Shown here in pieces: positions 1-8,851 of a stretch of DNA of 64,000 nucleotides. The first letter of the stretch is position 1. The number at the start of each line of letters is the position of its first letter. Source of the DNA: an uncultured Porphyromonadaceae bacterium (lineage in GTDB: Bacteria > Bacteroidota > Bacteroidia > Bacteroidales > Muribaculaceae); NCBI GenBank assembly GCA_937892215.1, contig CALAVE010000026.1, positions 1-64,000 on the forward strand. The letters are read 5' to 3'. The notes under the pieces were generated by a model. It was given only the letters and a program-made list of their open reading frames with translations. It was not told the DNA's origin and made no database searches. The position numbers and the translations under genes are program-made.

Positions 1-114
1 GTTTTACAACATGTTACAACAAAAGGGTGCGCCAGAATTATGACACACCCTCATTATATGTTTTGAGGTAAAGAATAAAGCGAAAAAGTTATGCTGATAA
101 AGCAAAAATAAGAT

Positions 115-999
115 ATGAGAAAGAAAACAGTGATATTGCTATGCCTTATGGCTATGACGGCTGGCGCGCAAAGCGTTAAGGTGCTGAGTGATGTGTGCCC
201 GCTTGATACAACGCCGGGCCCGGCCTATTATCCGCAGCTGAACCGTGCTGGCGACAAACTCTTGTTCTCACCCACAGAGGCTACGAGCCTGAAGGTGCTG
301 GATCTCAAGACCGGGGCCGTGAGCGTGGTTGCGGAAGATGGTTTGCCCGGCTTTGACGCGCGTTTCGGGAATGACGGGAAAGTCTATTATGTGAAAGCGC
401 ATCGCCAGGCTAATAATCTGATTTATCGTTCCGGGTATCGCTTTGATCCTAAGACTGGTGAAACGGAACTAATGCTTGCGCCTCAGCATGGTCAGGTACT
501 TGCCATCCCTGCCGGGAAAAGTGCTGTGATTATGGGTGAACAGAAGAGTTACAATATGAAGCATGGGACATTCGCGTTTACGCGTGGTGCATATCTCTAT
601 GTGGTGAAAAACGGCAAAACCCGAAAGTTACAGCCTGTGAAGGGCAGTGTGGGCTATCTCTGGGCATCCGTTTCACCCAAAGGAGACAAGGTTGTCTTCA
701 AAGCGGTGGCTAAGGGACTGTATGTAGTGGACTTGGACGGTAAAATCCTCTCAGAAATGGGATATTACATGATGCCATCGTGGTTCAACAATGACTATCT
801 GGTGGCGATGAATGGAACTGATGGGGTGCAAAAAAGGCTTGGGCAGCAGATTTATCTTGTTAAATCCGACGGCACGTTCGAGCAAGCCCTGACGCCACCG
901 GAAATGAGTGCGGTCCAGCCCATGGTGTCACACGGCAAAATTGTGTTCACTACTGGCAAAGGAGAGGTTCACATAATGGAAATAGAGATAGATGACTGA
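115..999 (+). CDS. Secreted TolB/PD40-type beta-propeller protein
   Basis: A 294-residue protein with a signal peptide of about 18 residues ending TAGA-Q, so it is exported. The rest has short repeats of the WD40-like/PD40 kind (for example SPTEATSLKVLDLKTG near residue 52 and VSPKGDKVVFKAV near residue 188), as in TolB propellers. Such proteins bind peptides or glycans and have no fixed enzymatic role. It lies 27 bases upstream of a secreted peptidoglycan amidase on the same strand, so the two are probably co-transcribed and act in the periplasm on cell-wall material; that role is inferred. The family call rests on repeat appearance only. Confidence 0.75.
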   Translation: MRKKTVILLCLMAMTAGAQSVKVLSDVCPLDTTPGPAYYPQLNRAGDKLLFSPTEATSLKVLDLKTGAVSVVAEDGLPGFDARFGNDGKVYYVKAHRQANNLIYRSGYRFDPKTGETELMLAPQHGQVLAIPAGKSAVIMGEQKSYNMKHGTFAFTRGAYLYVVKNGKTRKLQPVKGSVGYLWASVSPKGDKVVFKAVAKGLYVVDLDGKILSEMGYYMMPSWFNNDYLVAMNGTDGVQKRLGQQIYLVKSDGTFEQALTPPEMSAVQPMVSHGKIVFTTGKGEVHIMEIEIDD

Positions 1000-1026
1000 T
1001 AGCGACAGATTTAAGGAGGAATAAAG

Positions 1027-2085
1027 ATGAAAACGAGAATGATATATAGAGCTGTAGTGGCTGTGGTGTGCGCAGTGCTGGCTGTGCCCATAGTTAGTGC
1101 CCAGGGAAGCGTAAAAGAAGTTCCGAGGGTGTTCATAAATCCCGGCCATGGCGGTCATGACAGTAATGACCGTCCCTCGCCATTCTTCAACGAGGGGGTT
1201 GGAGATACGGTGGCATACTATGAATCTGATTCGAACATCCTGAAGGGCAATGCCCTGATGGATATTCTGCTCAAGAAAGGCTACGAAGTCGCAACTACGC
1301 GTGTCAATAACACATCGGCCGATGACCTGGATTTGTTCGAGATTATGTCGCTTGCGGCAAACAGCGGCGCAGATATGTTCTTTGCTATTCATAGTAATGC
1401 TACGGGGACCAAGCGAAAGACCAATTTCCCGTTGGCTTTGTACCGAGGGTACACCGGGGAACCTGCTGTCGCGGGTTCAGATGAAATTTCTGCCCTTATT
1501 ATGAAGCATCTTCATGGAAACAAGACCACCTCATGGGTGAGGGAAACACCTGTGCTTGCCGGAGACTGGACATTCTATGACTGGGGACCGAAAGTGGGAC
1601 TTGGAGTGCTTAGGTATAACAAGTTACCGGGTTTGCTAAGCGAAGGCTCATTTCATGATTACATCCCGGAGCGGTGCAGGCTTCTGAATCATGATTATTG
1701 CTGGCTTGAGGCTTGGAATCAGTCGCTCGGCATTGATGAATGGTTCGGAAAATCGGGTGATTATGGCGTAGGCGTGGTTGCCGGCCGTATTCTTAATATT
1801 CATGAGGAGCGAAAAGACTCCGAACAGCTTTTTGCTGAAGATAAATTCAGACCGGTTAACCATGCGAGGGTGACCCTTAAGTCTCTGGCCGATGGTGCAG
1901 AAAGTGTGTATTACACAGATTACCTTGAGAACGGGATATTTGTTTTCAAAGGCTTACGTCCCGGGCGCTACTTGTTGCAGGCAGAAAAATGGGGTAGCAA
2001 GTTGCTGACAAAGAAGGAAGTGATAGTTAAGGGTAATGAGGTTACTTATTGCAATATAAAGACTTCAGCAGTAGCAAATATGTAG
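1027..2085 (+). CDS. Secreted N-acetylmuramoyl-L-alanine amidase (Amidase_3)
   Basis: The protein has a signal peptide (residues 1-25) and then an Amidase_3 domain that cuts the MurNAc-L-Ala bond of peptidoglycan with zinc. The zinc ligands and catalytic residue are visible: His41 in INPGHGGHD, Glu66 in YYESDSN, His122 in FAIHSNA and Glu206 in LLSEGSF. Residues about 250-345 form a carboxypeptidase-regulatory-like beta domain (VVAGRILN... to VTYCNIK), common on Bacteroidota surface or periplasmic enzymes. A GGAGG lies 6 bases before the ATG, a rare clear Shine-Dalgarno here. It probably shares a transcript with the propeller gene upstream. Its product would feed the MurNAc salvage genes further downstream. 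Confidence 0.88.
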   Translation: MKTRMIYRAVVAVVCAVLAVPIVSAQGSVKEVPRVFINPGHGGHDSNDRPSPFFNEGVGDTVAYYESDSNILKGNALMDILLKKGYEVATTRVNNTSADDLDLFEIMSLAANSGADMFFAIHSNATGTKRKTNFPLALYRGYTGEPAVAGSDEISALIMKHLHGNKTTSWVRETPVLAGDWTFYDWGPKVGLGVLRYNKLPGLLSEGSFHDYIPERCRLLNHDYCWLEAWNQSLGIDEWFGKSGDYGVGVVAGRILNIHEERKDSEQLFAEDKFRPVNHARVTLKSLADGAESVYYTDYLENGIFVFKGLRPGRYLLQAEKWGSKLLTKKEVIVKGNEVTYCNIKTSAVANM

Positions 2086-2201
2086 CGAGATGAGAACAGT
2101 GAGCGACGTTTATAAATGTTAATTTGGCGGACTGGGACGTTAAGTGTGGTTTAGATGTGTTAATTTGTGTTTAAAAAGAGCGTTGTGTGGCAGGTCTCGT
2201 T

Positions 2202-2231
2202 TTTGTCATTACGAAAATGTCTGTAAATTTG
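2202..2231 (+). promoter_or_regulatory. Bacteroidota-type promoter for the kinase paralogue
   Basis: TTTG at 2202-2205, an 18-base spacer and TAAATTTG at 2224-2231 match the Bacteroidota -33/-7 pattern. The start codon at 2267 is 35 bases beyond the -7 box, so the kinase-like gene has its own promoter. Confidence 0.65.
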
Positions 2232-2266
2232 CACATTAAATTATGTTAGAACACTGAAAGACAGTT

Positions 2267-3121
2267 ATGGCAACTGGTGGACTTAAAATAAAACTAATAG
2301 CCGAAAGCAACTCATCACGAACAGAGTGGTGTCTTGTAGAGAAAGGAGAGGTATTGGAGCGGGCTTTTACGGAAGGTCTGAATCCGTTCTTCATGAGTCG
2401 CCGTGAAATCAGCCACACGATAAGACTTCAGTTACCCGAAGAATTCTTTAAGCGTAGATGGGAGCACGTTTATTTTTATGGTGCCGGATGTGGCACGCTT
2501 GATAAGAGAAGCATGGTTGAGGCATCGTTAGTAGCCCAGTTCAAGACTCCATCTACTGTTTTCAGTGATTTGGAGGGCGCCGCACGCGGGCTTCTGATAC
2601 GTGAACCAGGTTTGGCGTGCATACTGAGCACCGGCTCAAATTCTTGTCTCTACGACGGAGAGCGCATTGTGAAGAATGTGCGTCCATTAGGATTTATCCT
2701 TGGAGATGAGGGTAGCGGTGCGGCTTTGGGACGGCTTTTTGTTGGCGACTGTCTGAAGAATATCGCTCCGTTTGAACTGTCGCAGGCCTTCTATGAAAAA
2801 TTCAAGTTGACCCCCGACGCTATTATGGATTCCGTGTACAGCAATCCACAGGCAAGCAGGAATCTGGCTCAGTATGCGGTTTTTCTCTCAGAACATCTCG
2901 ATAACGAATATATTCACAGGCTAGTCTTCAATGAGTTGATGCGTTTCTTTGAGCGCAACATTAGTCAGTATGAATATAAGAAATATAACGTATCGGTTGT
3001 GGGTGCTGTGGGATGCTCGTTTACTGAAGTTCTGCTGGAGGTGGCACGGAAATTTGGTGTAACAGTGAAGAAAGTGGTACTTGATTCCATGCCCGGTCTG
3101 ATATTGTACCACAGTCTTTGA
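2267..3121 (+). CDS. BadF/BcrA-family sugar kinase paralogue with altered phosphate motif
   Basis: This 284-residue ASKHA-fold protein belongs to the BadF/BadG N-acetylglucosamine-kinase-like family and is a clear paralogue of the MurK-like gene at 16843. Shared blocks include YFYGAG (69-74), SDLEGAARG (100-108), TGSNSCLYDGE (122-132) and ILGDEGSGAALG. The phosphate-1 loop differs: the paralogue has DCGSTKIDW, whereas this protein has ESNSSRTEW (13-21), replacing the catalytic-site Asp with Glu and Gly with Asn; GTGSN is also STGSN. It may be a kinase with altered substrate, a weak enzyme or a sugar sensor. It stands alone between its own promoter and a terminator. Confidence 0.8.
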   Translation: MATGGLKIKLIAESNSSRTEWCLVEKGEVLERAFTEGLNPFFMSRREISHTIRLQLPEEFFKRRWEHVYFYGAGCGTLDKRSMVEASLVAQFKTPSTVFSDLEGAARGLLIREPGLACILSTGSNSCLYDGERIVKNVRPLGFILGDEGSGAALGRLFVGDCLKNIAPFELSQAFYEKFKLTPDAIMDSVYSNPQASRNLAQYAVFLSEHLDNEYIHRLVFNELMRFFERNISQYEYKKYNVSVVGAVGCSFTEVLLEVARKFGVTVKKVVLDSMPGLILYHSL

Positions 3122-3140
3122 GGATTTGCGAATACGTGAC

Positions 3141-3176
3141 TCGGTATCATTTTAGGATGGTGCCGATTTTTATTTT
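3141..3176 (+). terminator. Intrinsic terminator after the kinase paralogue
   Basis: A 10-base-pair stem with wobbles (3141-3150 with 3157-3166, loop TTTAGG) is followed directly by a T-rich run. It lies 20 bases past the kinase stop codon and ends that single-gene unit. Confidence 0.7.
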
Positions 3177-3284
3177 GTTGTGCCATAAACGTTAATAACA
3201 TTAAAAATCCGTATATAAAATATAAATTATTAAGAATCGGCATAAAAACATGAAAAAACTCTGAGAATTTACGAATTAAAGTGC

Positions 3285-3292
3285 TATCTTTG
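3285..3292 (+). promoter_or_regulatory. -7 box upstream of the golvesin-domain amidase
   Basis: TATCTTTG matches the TAnnTTTG -7 consensus and lies 63 bases before the start at 3356, downstream of the preceding terminator. No good TTTG is seen at the -33 position. Confidence 0.5.
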
Positions 3293-3355
3293 TAAAAGAA
3301 AATGGAGAAATTTTCGCACTTGATATATTGACTTAACTAATTAATTTTTAGCAAG

Positions 3356-6300
3356 ATGAAGATTAGGATAAAGACATTGCTCGTGTCAGTAGCTTTGATG
3401 CTGGCAACGTGCGAAGTGATGCAGGCTCAAGGTGTCTCGGAGTCAGTCGAAGGACAAGTAAAAGCCGTGGTAGCATCCAAGATGCCGCAGAATATGGGCA
3501 TAGGAAGCCTTAATGTGCGTTCAATCAAAGTTGACGAAAAGGTGGCGACGGTGGATGTCAGCGAGAATTTTGGCAGTATCCCGTTCACGATGATGGAAGT
3601 GGAGCAACTCAAGGGAGAGATTAAACAGATAATCAATTCCGAAAGTCCCTGCGAAGAGGTTAAGCTAACCATAAGCGGAGATGATATATCCCTTTATTTT
3701 GCTGATTATGAGTTGTCGTACAAGCGTAGCAATCCGCCGTTTATCAGTGCTATCGACCCAAACAAGCGTTACACAAAGGGCTTGGATGGAAATGTGATAG
3801 CAGTGTGGCAGAGCCACGGATGGTACTTTGAGCCTTTACTGAATCGCTGGGAGTGGCAACGTGCGCGAATAATGCAGACTGTGGAGGATATGTACACGCA
3901 GAGTTATGTGGTGCCGTTCCTGATACCAATGCTTGAGAATGCGGGAGCATACGTGTGGGATGCCCGTGAGCGCGACACTCATCTGTTCTCTGTGGTTGTG
4001 GACAATGACGGCGAAAAAGCCCAGAGCGGATACGAAGAGTCATCAAAGGGGAAAAAGTGGGAACAGGGATCCGGTGAAGGATTTGCATATAAGAAAGCCG
4101 ACTATCGCGACTTTGAGAATCCATTCCGTGACGGTACTTATCGTCAGGTGGCCTGTACTACCGACAAGAAAGAGGCCTCTTCTGCCAGCTGGAGCGCTGA
4201 TATGCCTGAGGCTGGCACCTACGCGCTGTATATATCCTACAAGTCACTGCCTAATAGCGCCAAAGATGCATTATACACCGTGAACAGCCAGGATGGCACA
4301 CGGCAATTCAAGGTTGACCAGACAATGGCCGGCGGTGTATGGGTGTATTTGGGAACGTTCCAACTTAAAGAGGGACTTAACAAGGACGTGGTGGTTCTCA
4401 ACAACCTGTCGAAAGACAAGAATGCCGTGGTAACAGCCGACGGCATCAAGATAGGTGGAGGTATGGGTAACATAGCCCGCAGGGTGGCATTGCCAACGCC
4501 CGAAAATATGGCAATTGCTAAGGAAAACGGAGACGAAAAGTATCTGGGTAAGCCCGATGTTGAATATAAATATGTTCTTGGCGACCGTCCGTGGTACACG
4601 ATAGGAAGCCGATACTACCTGCAGTGGGCAGGATTCCCCGATAGCGTTTACTCCACGTCAAAAGGAATCAACGATTATGTGGACGATTATCGCAGCCGTG
4701 GTGAGTGGGTTAACTACCTCGCCGGAGGCAGCCGAGTGCTGCCCAATCGTGGCGGACTGAATGTCCCTGTGGACCTGTCGCTGGCATGGCATACTGATGC
4801 CGGACTGACCGACGATGACGAAATAGTGGGAACTCTGGGAATCTACTGTACGCGAAAGAATGGCAAGAACTTCGGGCGTTATGAGGATGGTACATCGCGC
4901 GAAATGTCGCGAAACTATACGAACCTTGTGATGACCGAGATTTGCAACGATATCCGCGCCAAGTATGAGCCGAACTGGACACGCCGAGGTATGCGCGATG
5001 CGTCATACTATGAGGCGCGTGTTCCCGAGGTGCCCGCTATGCTGCTGGAACTTCTGTCGCATCAGAACTTTGCCGACATGAAATATGGCTTGGATCCGTC
5101 GTTCCGCTTTACGGTGAGCCGTGCGGTGTACAAAGGAATGCTGAAATTTATTGCTCAACGCGACCACCGCGACTATGTGGTGCAGCCGCTACCAGTGAAC
5201 TCGTTCGCTATCAGAGAACTGGACGGCGGCAGATTCCTGCTCTCGTGGAAGCCGACAAAAGACGACTTGAGCACTAATGCCGACCCAAAGAAATATGTGG
5301 TGTGTGAGAAAGTGGGCAATGGCGGCTTCAAGGAGATTGCAATTGTTCCGGGCACAGAGCACCTGGTAACGGTCACTGATAATGAGATTCACAGTTACAA
5401 GATTGTAGCCATGAATGAAGGCGGGCGCAGTTTCCCGAGCGAAGTCCTTTCGCTGGGAGTGGCAAAAGGCAGCAAGGGCATGGTTATGGTAGTGAACGGA
5501 TTCACAAGGGTAAGTGCGCCGGACTGGTTCGATTCAGGCGAGATTGCAGGATTCAATGACGCTAAGGACCACGGAGTTCCATACATGCAGCAAATTAATT
5601 ATCTGGGGGCTCAGTTTGAGTTCCGCAGGAATCAGCCTTGGCGTGATGACGATGCCGGCGGCTTCGGTGCCAGCCGTTCAAACCATGAGACCGCTCCTAT
5701 TGCAGGTAACACGTTCAATTATCCAGAGATACACGGGGCGTCTGTCATGAATGCCGGCTATTCATTTGTGTCGGCGAGCGTGGAAGCTGTGGAAAAAGGC
5801 GAGATAGCGCTTGACGCTTATAAGGCGGTAGATCTTATACTGGGAAAGCAGAAAGAGATACAGATAGGACGCGGTGCCGTTCCAAACAAATACAAGGCAT
5901 TCACGCCGGCGCTCAGAAGCGTGATAGAGCACTATTGCAAGGCGGGAGGAAACGTGTTTGTGACCGGCGCATACGTGGGCAGCGATATCTGGGACAAGGA
6001 AAATCCGGACAATGCTGAAATAGCGTTCGCCAAGAATGTACTGGGCTACGAGTTCCTGACGGGGCAGGCTACACTTAAGGGTGAGGTGTTTACAGTGCCG
6101 ACCACTTTCAAGCAGATAGAGGACGGTCACAAATTGACATTCGTGAACAAACTGAATCAGGACTTCTATGCGGTGGAATCGCCCGATGGAATAAAGGCGA
6201 GCGACTCTAACGGCGCTACGATACTGCGTTACCAGGAGAACAATATCCCTGCCGGAATAGCATCGGACAGAAGCGGATATCGCACAGTGGTGCTCGGTTT

Positions 6301-6376
6301 CCCGTTTGAGACCATTAAGGACAAATCAGAACGAAATATCCTGATGAGCAACGTACTTGATTTTTTTGCAAAGTGA
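3356..6376 (+). CDS. Large secreted amidase-like protein with golvesin-type insert (often annotated xanthan lyase)
   Basis: A 1006-residue exported protein (signal peptide 1-24). Residues 35-115 resemble a GerMN-type domain. An Amidase_3-like core appears in two parts: WQSHGWYF (His154), RWEWQRAR (Glu166), then LAWHTDAG and PAMLLELLSHQNF, the expected zinc and catalytic motifs. Between the parts sits a beta-sandwich insert (about 255-375, TYALYISYKS to VTADGIKIGG) of the golvesin C-terminal/xanthan-lyase-associated type. A fibronectin-III-like stretch (about 610-700) and a flavodoxin-like C-terminal domain follow. Bacteroidota homologues are often called xanthan lyase, but the residues visible here support peptidoglycan amide hydrolysis. 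Its own promoter precedes it, and a tight operon follows 32 bases downstream. Confidence 0.75.
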   Translation: MKIRIKTLLVSVALMLATCEVMQAQGVSESVEGQVKAVVASKMPQNMGIGSLNVRSIKVDEKVATVDVSENFGSIPFTMMEVEQLKGEIKQIINSESPCEEVKLTISGDDISLYFADYELSYKRSNPPFISAIDPNKRYTKGLDGNVIAVWQSHGWYFEPLLNRWEWQRARIMQTVEDMYTQSYVVPFLIPMLENAGAYVWDARERDTHLFSVVVDNDGEKAQSGYEESSKGKKWEQGSGEGFAYKKADYRDFENPFRDGTYRQVACTTDKKEASSASWSADMPEAGTYALYISYKSLPNSAKDALYTVNSQDGTRQFKVDQTMAGGVWVYLGTFQLKEGLNKDVVVLNNLSKDKNAVVTADGIKIGGGMGNIARRVALPTPENMAIAKENGDEKYLGKPDVEYKYVLGDRPWYTIGSRYYLQWAGFPDSVYSTSKGINDYVDDYRSRGEWVNYLAGGSRVLPNRGGLNVPVDLSLAWHTDAGLTDDDEIVGTLGIYCTRKNGKNFGRYEDGTSREMSRNYTNLVMTEICNDIRAKYEPNWTRRGMRDASYYEARVPEVPAMLLELLSHQNFADMKYGLDPSFRFTVSRAVYKGMLKFIAQRDHRDYVVQPLPVNSFAIRELDGGRFLLSWKPTKDDLSTNADPKKYVVCEKVGNGGFKEIAIVPGTEHLVTVTDNEIHSYKIVAMNEGGRSFPSEVLSLGVAKGSKGMVMVVNGFTRVSAPDWFDSGEIAGFNDAKDHGVPYMQQINYLGAQFEFRRNQPWRDDDAGGFGASRSNHETAPIAGNTFNYPEIHGASVMNAGYSFVSASVEAVEKGEIALDAYKAVDLILGKQKEIQIGRGAVPNKYKAFTPALRSVIEHYCKAGGNVFVTGAYVGSDIWDKENPDNAEIAFAKNVLGYEFLTGQATLKGEVFTVPTTFKQIEDGHKLTFVNKLNQDFYAVESPDGIKASDSNGATILRYQENNIPAGIASDRSGYRTVVLGFPFETIKDKSERNILMSNVLDFFAK

Positions 6377-6408
6377 CAAATACAAACAACTAAATAAATA
6401 CTGAAATT

Positions 6409-7866
6409 ATGGGAACAATTAATTGTTTTATTCCATTTGCCAGTGTGGCTCAGGCCCAGGCAACAGTTGAAGAACTGAAAAAGAACGAACTGGTAAACAA
6501 GATCTATTTACTGGCAAATGCAGAGGTGACCGATAGTATGGACGGTTGCGAACTGATTCGTGTGAATAATCTTAACTCATCAAGTACCATCAAGTCTGTT
6601 GCCGAGCATGCCGGAGAAGGACAGGTGCTACTCTACACCAAATACGATACACTTAAATTCGCGCCGTTCGCGGTGGAGCGTTTTGTTACAATTCTGTCCG
6701 ACAGCCAGTCAGGAATGGTGTATGCCGACCACTATAACGTGACCGAGAAAGGTGCAGACAAAGCTCCGGTGATTGATTATCAGATGGGAAGTCTGCGCGA
6801 TGACTTCGACTTCGGTTCTGTGCTTTTCTTCTGTGCTGCTTGTTTCAAAAAGGCAGCCGCAGCGATGAAGGCAGATTATGAGTGGGCCGGCCTGTATGAC
6901 TTGCGCCTGAAGTTGTCGCAATTTGCGCTAATCACGCATATCAATGAGTTCTTATACAGTGACGTGGAACTGGACACCCGAAAGAGCGGTGAGAAGATAT
7001 TCGATTATGTTGACCCCAAGAACCGGGGCCGCCAGATAGAGATGGAGCAGGCAGTGACCGAGCATCTGAAGGAGATAGGCGGATATCTGGAACCGAATTT
7101 CAAGCACATTGAATTTGATCGCGGTGAGTTTGAGGTTGAGGCAACGGTAATGATACCGGTGCGCAATCGCATCCGTACCATCCGTGATGCGATAAAGAGT
7201 GTGCTATCGCAGAAGACCGATTTCAAGTTTAACCTTATGGTGGTGGATAACTTTTCGACCGACGGCACCCGTGAAGCCATTGATGAGTTTAAGGATGACC
7301 CCAGGCTGATTCATATCATAGCCGATTACTATGACATGGGAATTGGCGGATATTGGAATCTGGCAGCACATCACGAGAAGGCGGGTAAATTCATTGTGCA
7401 ACTCGACAGTGACGATATGTACAAGGATGAGAATACACTTACCACGATGGTGAACGCCTTCTACGAGCAGAATGTTGCGATGGTGGTGGGGACCTATATG
7501 ATGACGGACATCAACCTTAACATGATAGCTCCCGGTATTATCGACCACAAGGAGTGGACACCCGAAAACGGCCGCAACAACGCGTTGCGCATCAACGGTC
7601 TGGGTGCCCCTCGCGCGTTCTATACGCCAGTGCTCCGTGACGTGAAGATACCGAACGTGAGTTACGGAGAGGATTATGCCCTTGGACTTAACATCTCGCG
7701 TATTTATCAGATTGGTCGCGTTTACACTCCGGTGTATCTTTGCCGCCGCTGGGACGACAATAGCGATGCCAGCCTGGACGTGGAGAAGATGAACCGGAAT
7801 AACTTGTATAAGGACCGTGTCCGCACATGGGAGTTGCAGGCACGCATTGCGCTTAACAAGAAATAA
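6409..7866 (+). CDS. Tandem-domain family 2 glycosyltransferase
   Basis: Residues 245-475 are a GT-A fold of family GT2: VMIPVRNR at the start of the nucleotide-binding site, VVDNFSTDGT, and the metal-binding DSDD at 333-336. Residues 1-200 look like a second, degraded GT-A domain (YTKYDTL near 80, MVYADHYN at 103-110). No signal peptide or membrane segment is seen, so it should act in the cytoplasm. It is the first gene of the tight run that ends with MurQ. The acceptor and sugar are unknown; link to the cell envelope is inferred from neighbours. Confidence 0.8.
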   Translation: MGTINCFIPFASVAQAQATVEELKKNELVNKIYLLANAEVTDSMDGCELIRVNNLNSSSTIKSVAEHAGEGQVLLYTKYDTLKFAPFAVERFVTILSDSQSGMVYADHYNVTEKGADKAPVIDYQMGSLRDDFDFGSVLFFCAACFKKAAAAMKADYEWAGLYDLRLKLSQFALITHINEFLYSDVELDTRKSGEKIFDYVDPKNRGRQIEMEQAVTEHLKEIGGYLEPNFKHIEFDRGEFEVEATVMIPVRNRIRTIRDAIKSVLSQKTDFKFNLMVVDNFSTDGTREAIDEFKDDPRLIHIIADYYDMGIGGYWNLAAHHEKAGKFIVQLDSDDMYKDENTLTTMVNAFYEQNVAMVVGTYMMTDINLNMIAPGIIDHKEWTPENGRNNALRINGLGAPRAFYTPVLRDVKIPNVSYGEDYALGLNISRIYQIGRVYTPVYLCRRWDDNSDASLDVEKMNRNNLYKDRVRTWELQARIALNKK

Positions 7867-7887
7867 ACAGCGGTAATCTCGTGTGCG

Positions 7888-8829
7888 ATGGCACTGAAAG
7901 AAGACATAGAAGCGATGCTTGAGCGACAGTTGCGGAACTGGAATTTGGCGCGAGACAACTATAACTCGGTTCGGAGCGCCAAAAGGGTGGTGCTCACCGG
8001 AGACAGCGGAGACACATTCGTGGAACTGCGGTTTATACCGGAGCGAATGCGTTCTACGGCTGCCCGTATTGATACTGAATCGCTTAAGCGTCGCAAATGT
8101 TTTTTGTGCCTCGCTAACCAACCACAAGAGCAGGAAACGATAGAGTGGAACGGGCGATACAAGATTCAGGTGAATCCGTATCCCATCTTCAGCCGTCATT
8201 TTACTATAGCGGCATTGGAGCATGTTCCACAGCGAATTGAAGGAAGAGTGGGCGATATGCTCGCACTGGCTGATGAATTGCCCGGCTATGTGGTGTTTTA
8301 CAACGGCCCGGAAAGTGGCGCATCTGCCCCCGACCATTTCCATTTTCAGGCCGGCCTACGCAAGGAACTTCCTGTCTGTGAGCAGATAGGGCAATGCGGC
8401 GAACGGCATAATGCCGGACTGCACTTGGATGATTTTGGCCGGGCGATGTATTACTTTAAGTGCGTCGATAAGGGTGATGCGCAGAACCGGTTGACTGAAT
8501 TGCAAGGAATTTTGCCGGCCGGGGAGTATGAGCCGAAGCAGAATGTGCTATGCTGGACTGACGCGGGGAAACATCATTACCACTTACTGGTATTTCCCAG
8601 ATACCGTCATAGGCCATCGTGCTATGGTGATGGAGACGGGCAAATTATGTGGAGCCCTGCGTCGGTTGACCTTGCCGGGCTAATAGTCTTGCCCAGGGAG
8701 GCTGATTTCAGGAGTATCACGATAGACGACGTGATAAAAGTGTTCTGTGAGGTAACTCGCAATGAAGACGATTGTGCGCTGACATTAGAAACGTTTCTGA
8801 AGGAAAAGGAAAAGATTTTTCAAAGATAA
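7888..8829 (+). CDS. DUF4922 protein with HIT/GalT-like His triad
   Basis: A cytoplasmic 313-residue protein of the Bacteroidota DUF4922 type. It carries DHFHFQAG with His150-x-His152-x-Gln154, the HxHxQ active-site pattern of galactose-1-phosphate uridylyltransferase, ATP adenylyltransferase and GDP-L-galactose phosphorylase, and a C71xxC74 pair that could bind zinc. A second HHYHLLVFPRYRHRP segment lies near residue 230. A nucleotidyl-transfer or phosphorolysis reaction on a nucleotide sugar is plausible. Gaps to both neighbours are about 22 bases, consistent with one operon. The substrate cannot be told from sequence. Confidence 0.75.
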   Translation: MALKEDIEAMLERQLRNWNLARDNYNSVRSAKRVVLTGDSGDTFVELRFIPERMRSTAARIDTESLKRRKCFLCLANQPQEQETIEWNGRYKIQVNPYPIFSRHFTIAALEHVPQRIEGRVGDMLALADELPGYVVFYNGPESGASAPDHFHFQAGLRKELPVCEQIGQCGERHNAGLHLDDFGRAMYYFKCVDKGDAQNRLTELQGILPAGEYEPKQNVLCWTDAGKHHYHLLVFPRYRHRPSCYGDGDGQIMWSPASVDLAGLIVLPREADFRSITIDDVIKVFCEVTRNEDDCALTLETFLKEKEKIFQR

Positions 8830-8851
8830 AGAAAGAGAAATAACGCAATAT

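Noticed and set aside
7204..8343. Long minus-strand open frame of 379 codons
   Set aside because: It lies antisense to the glycosyltransferase and DUF4922 genes, whose conserved motifs are on the plus strand; its translation has no family features.
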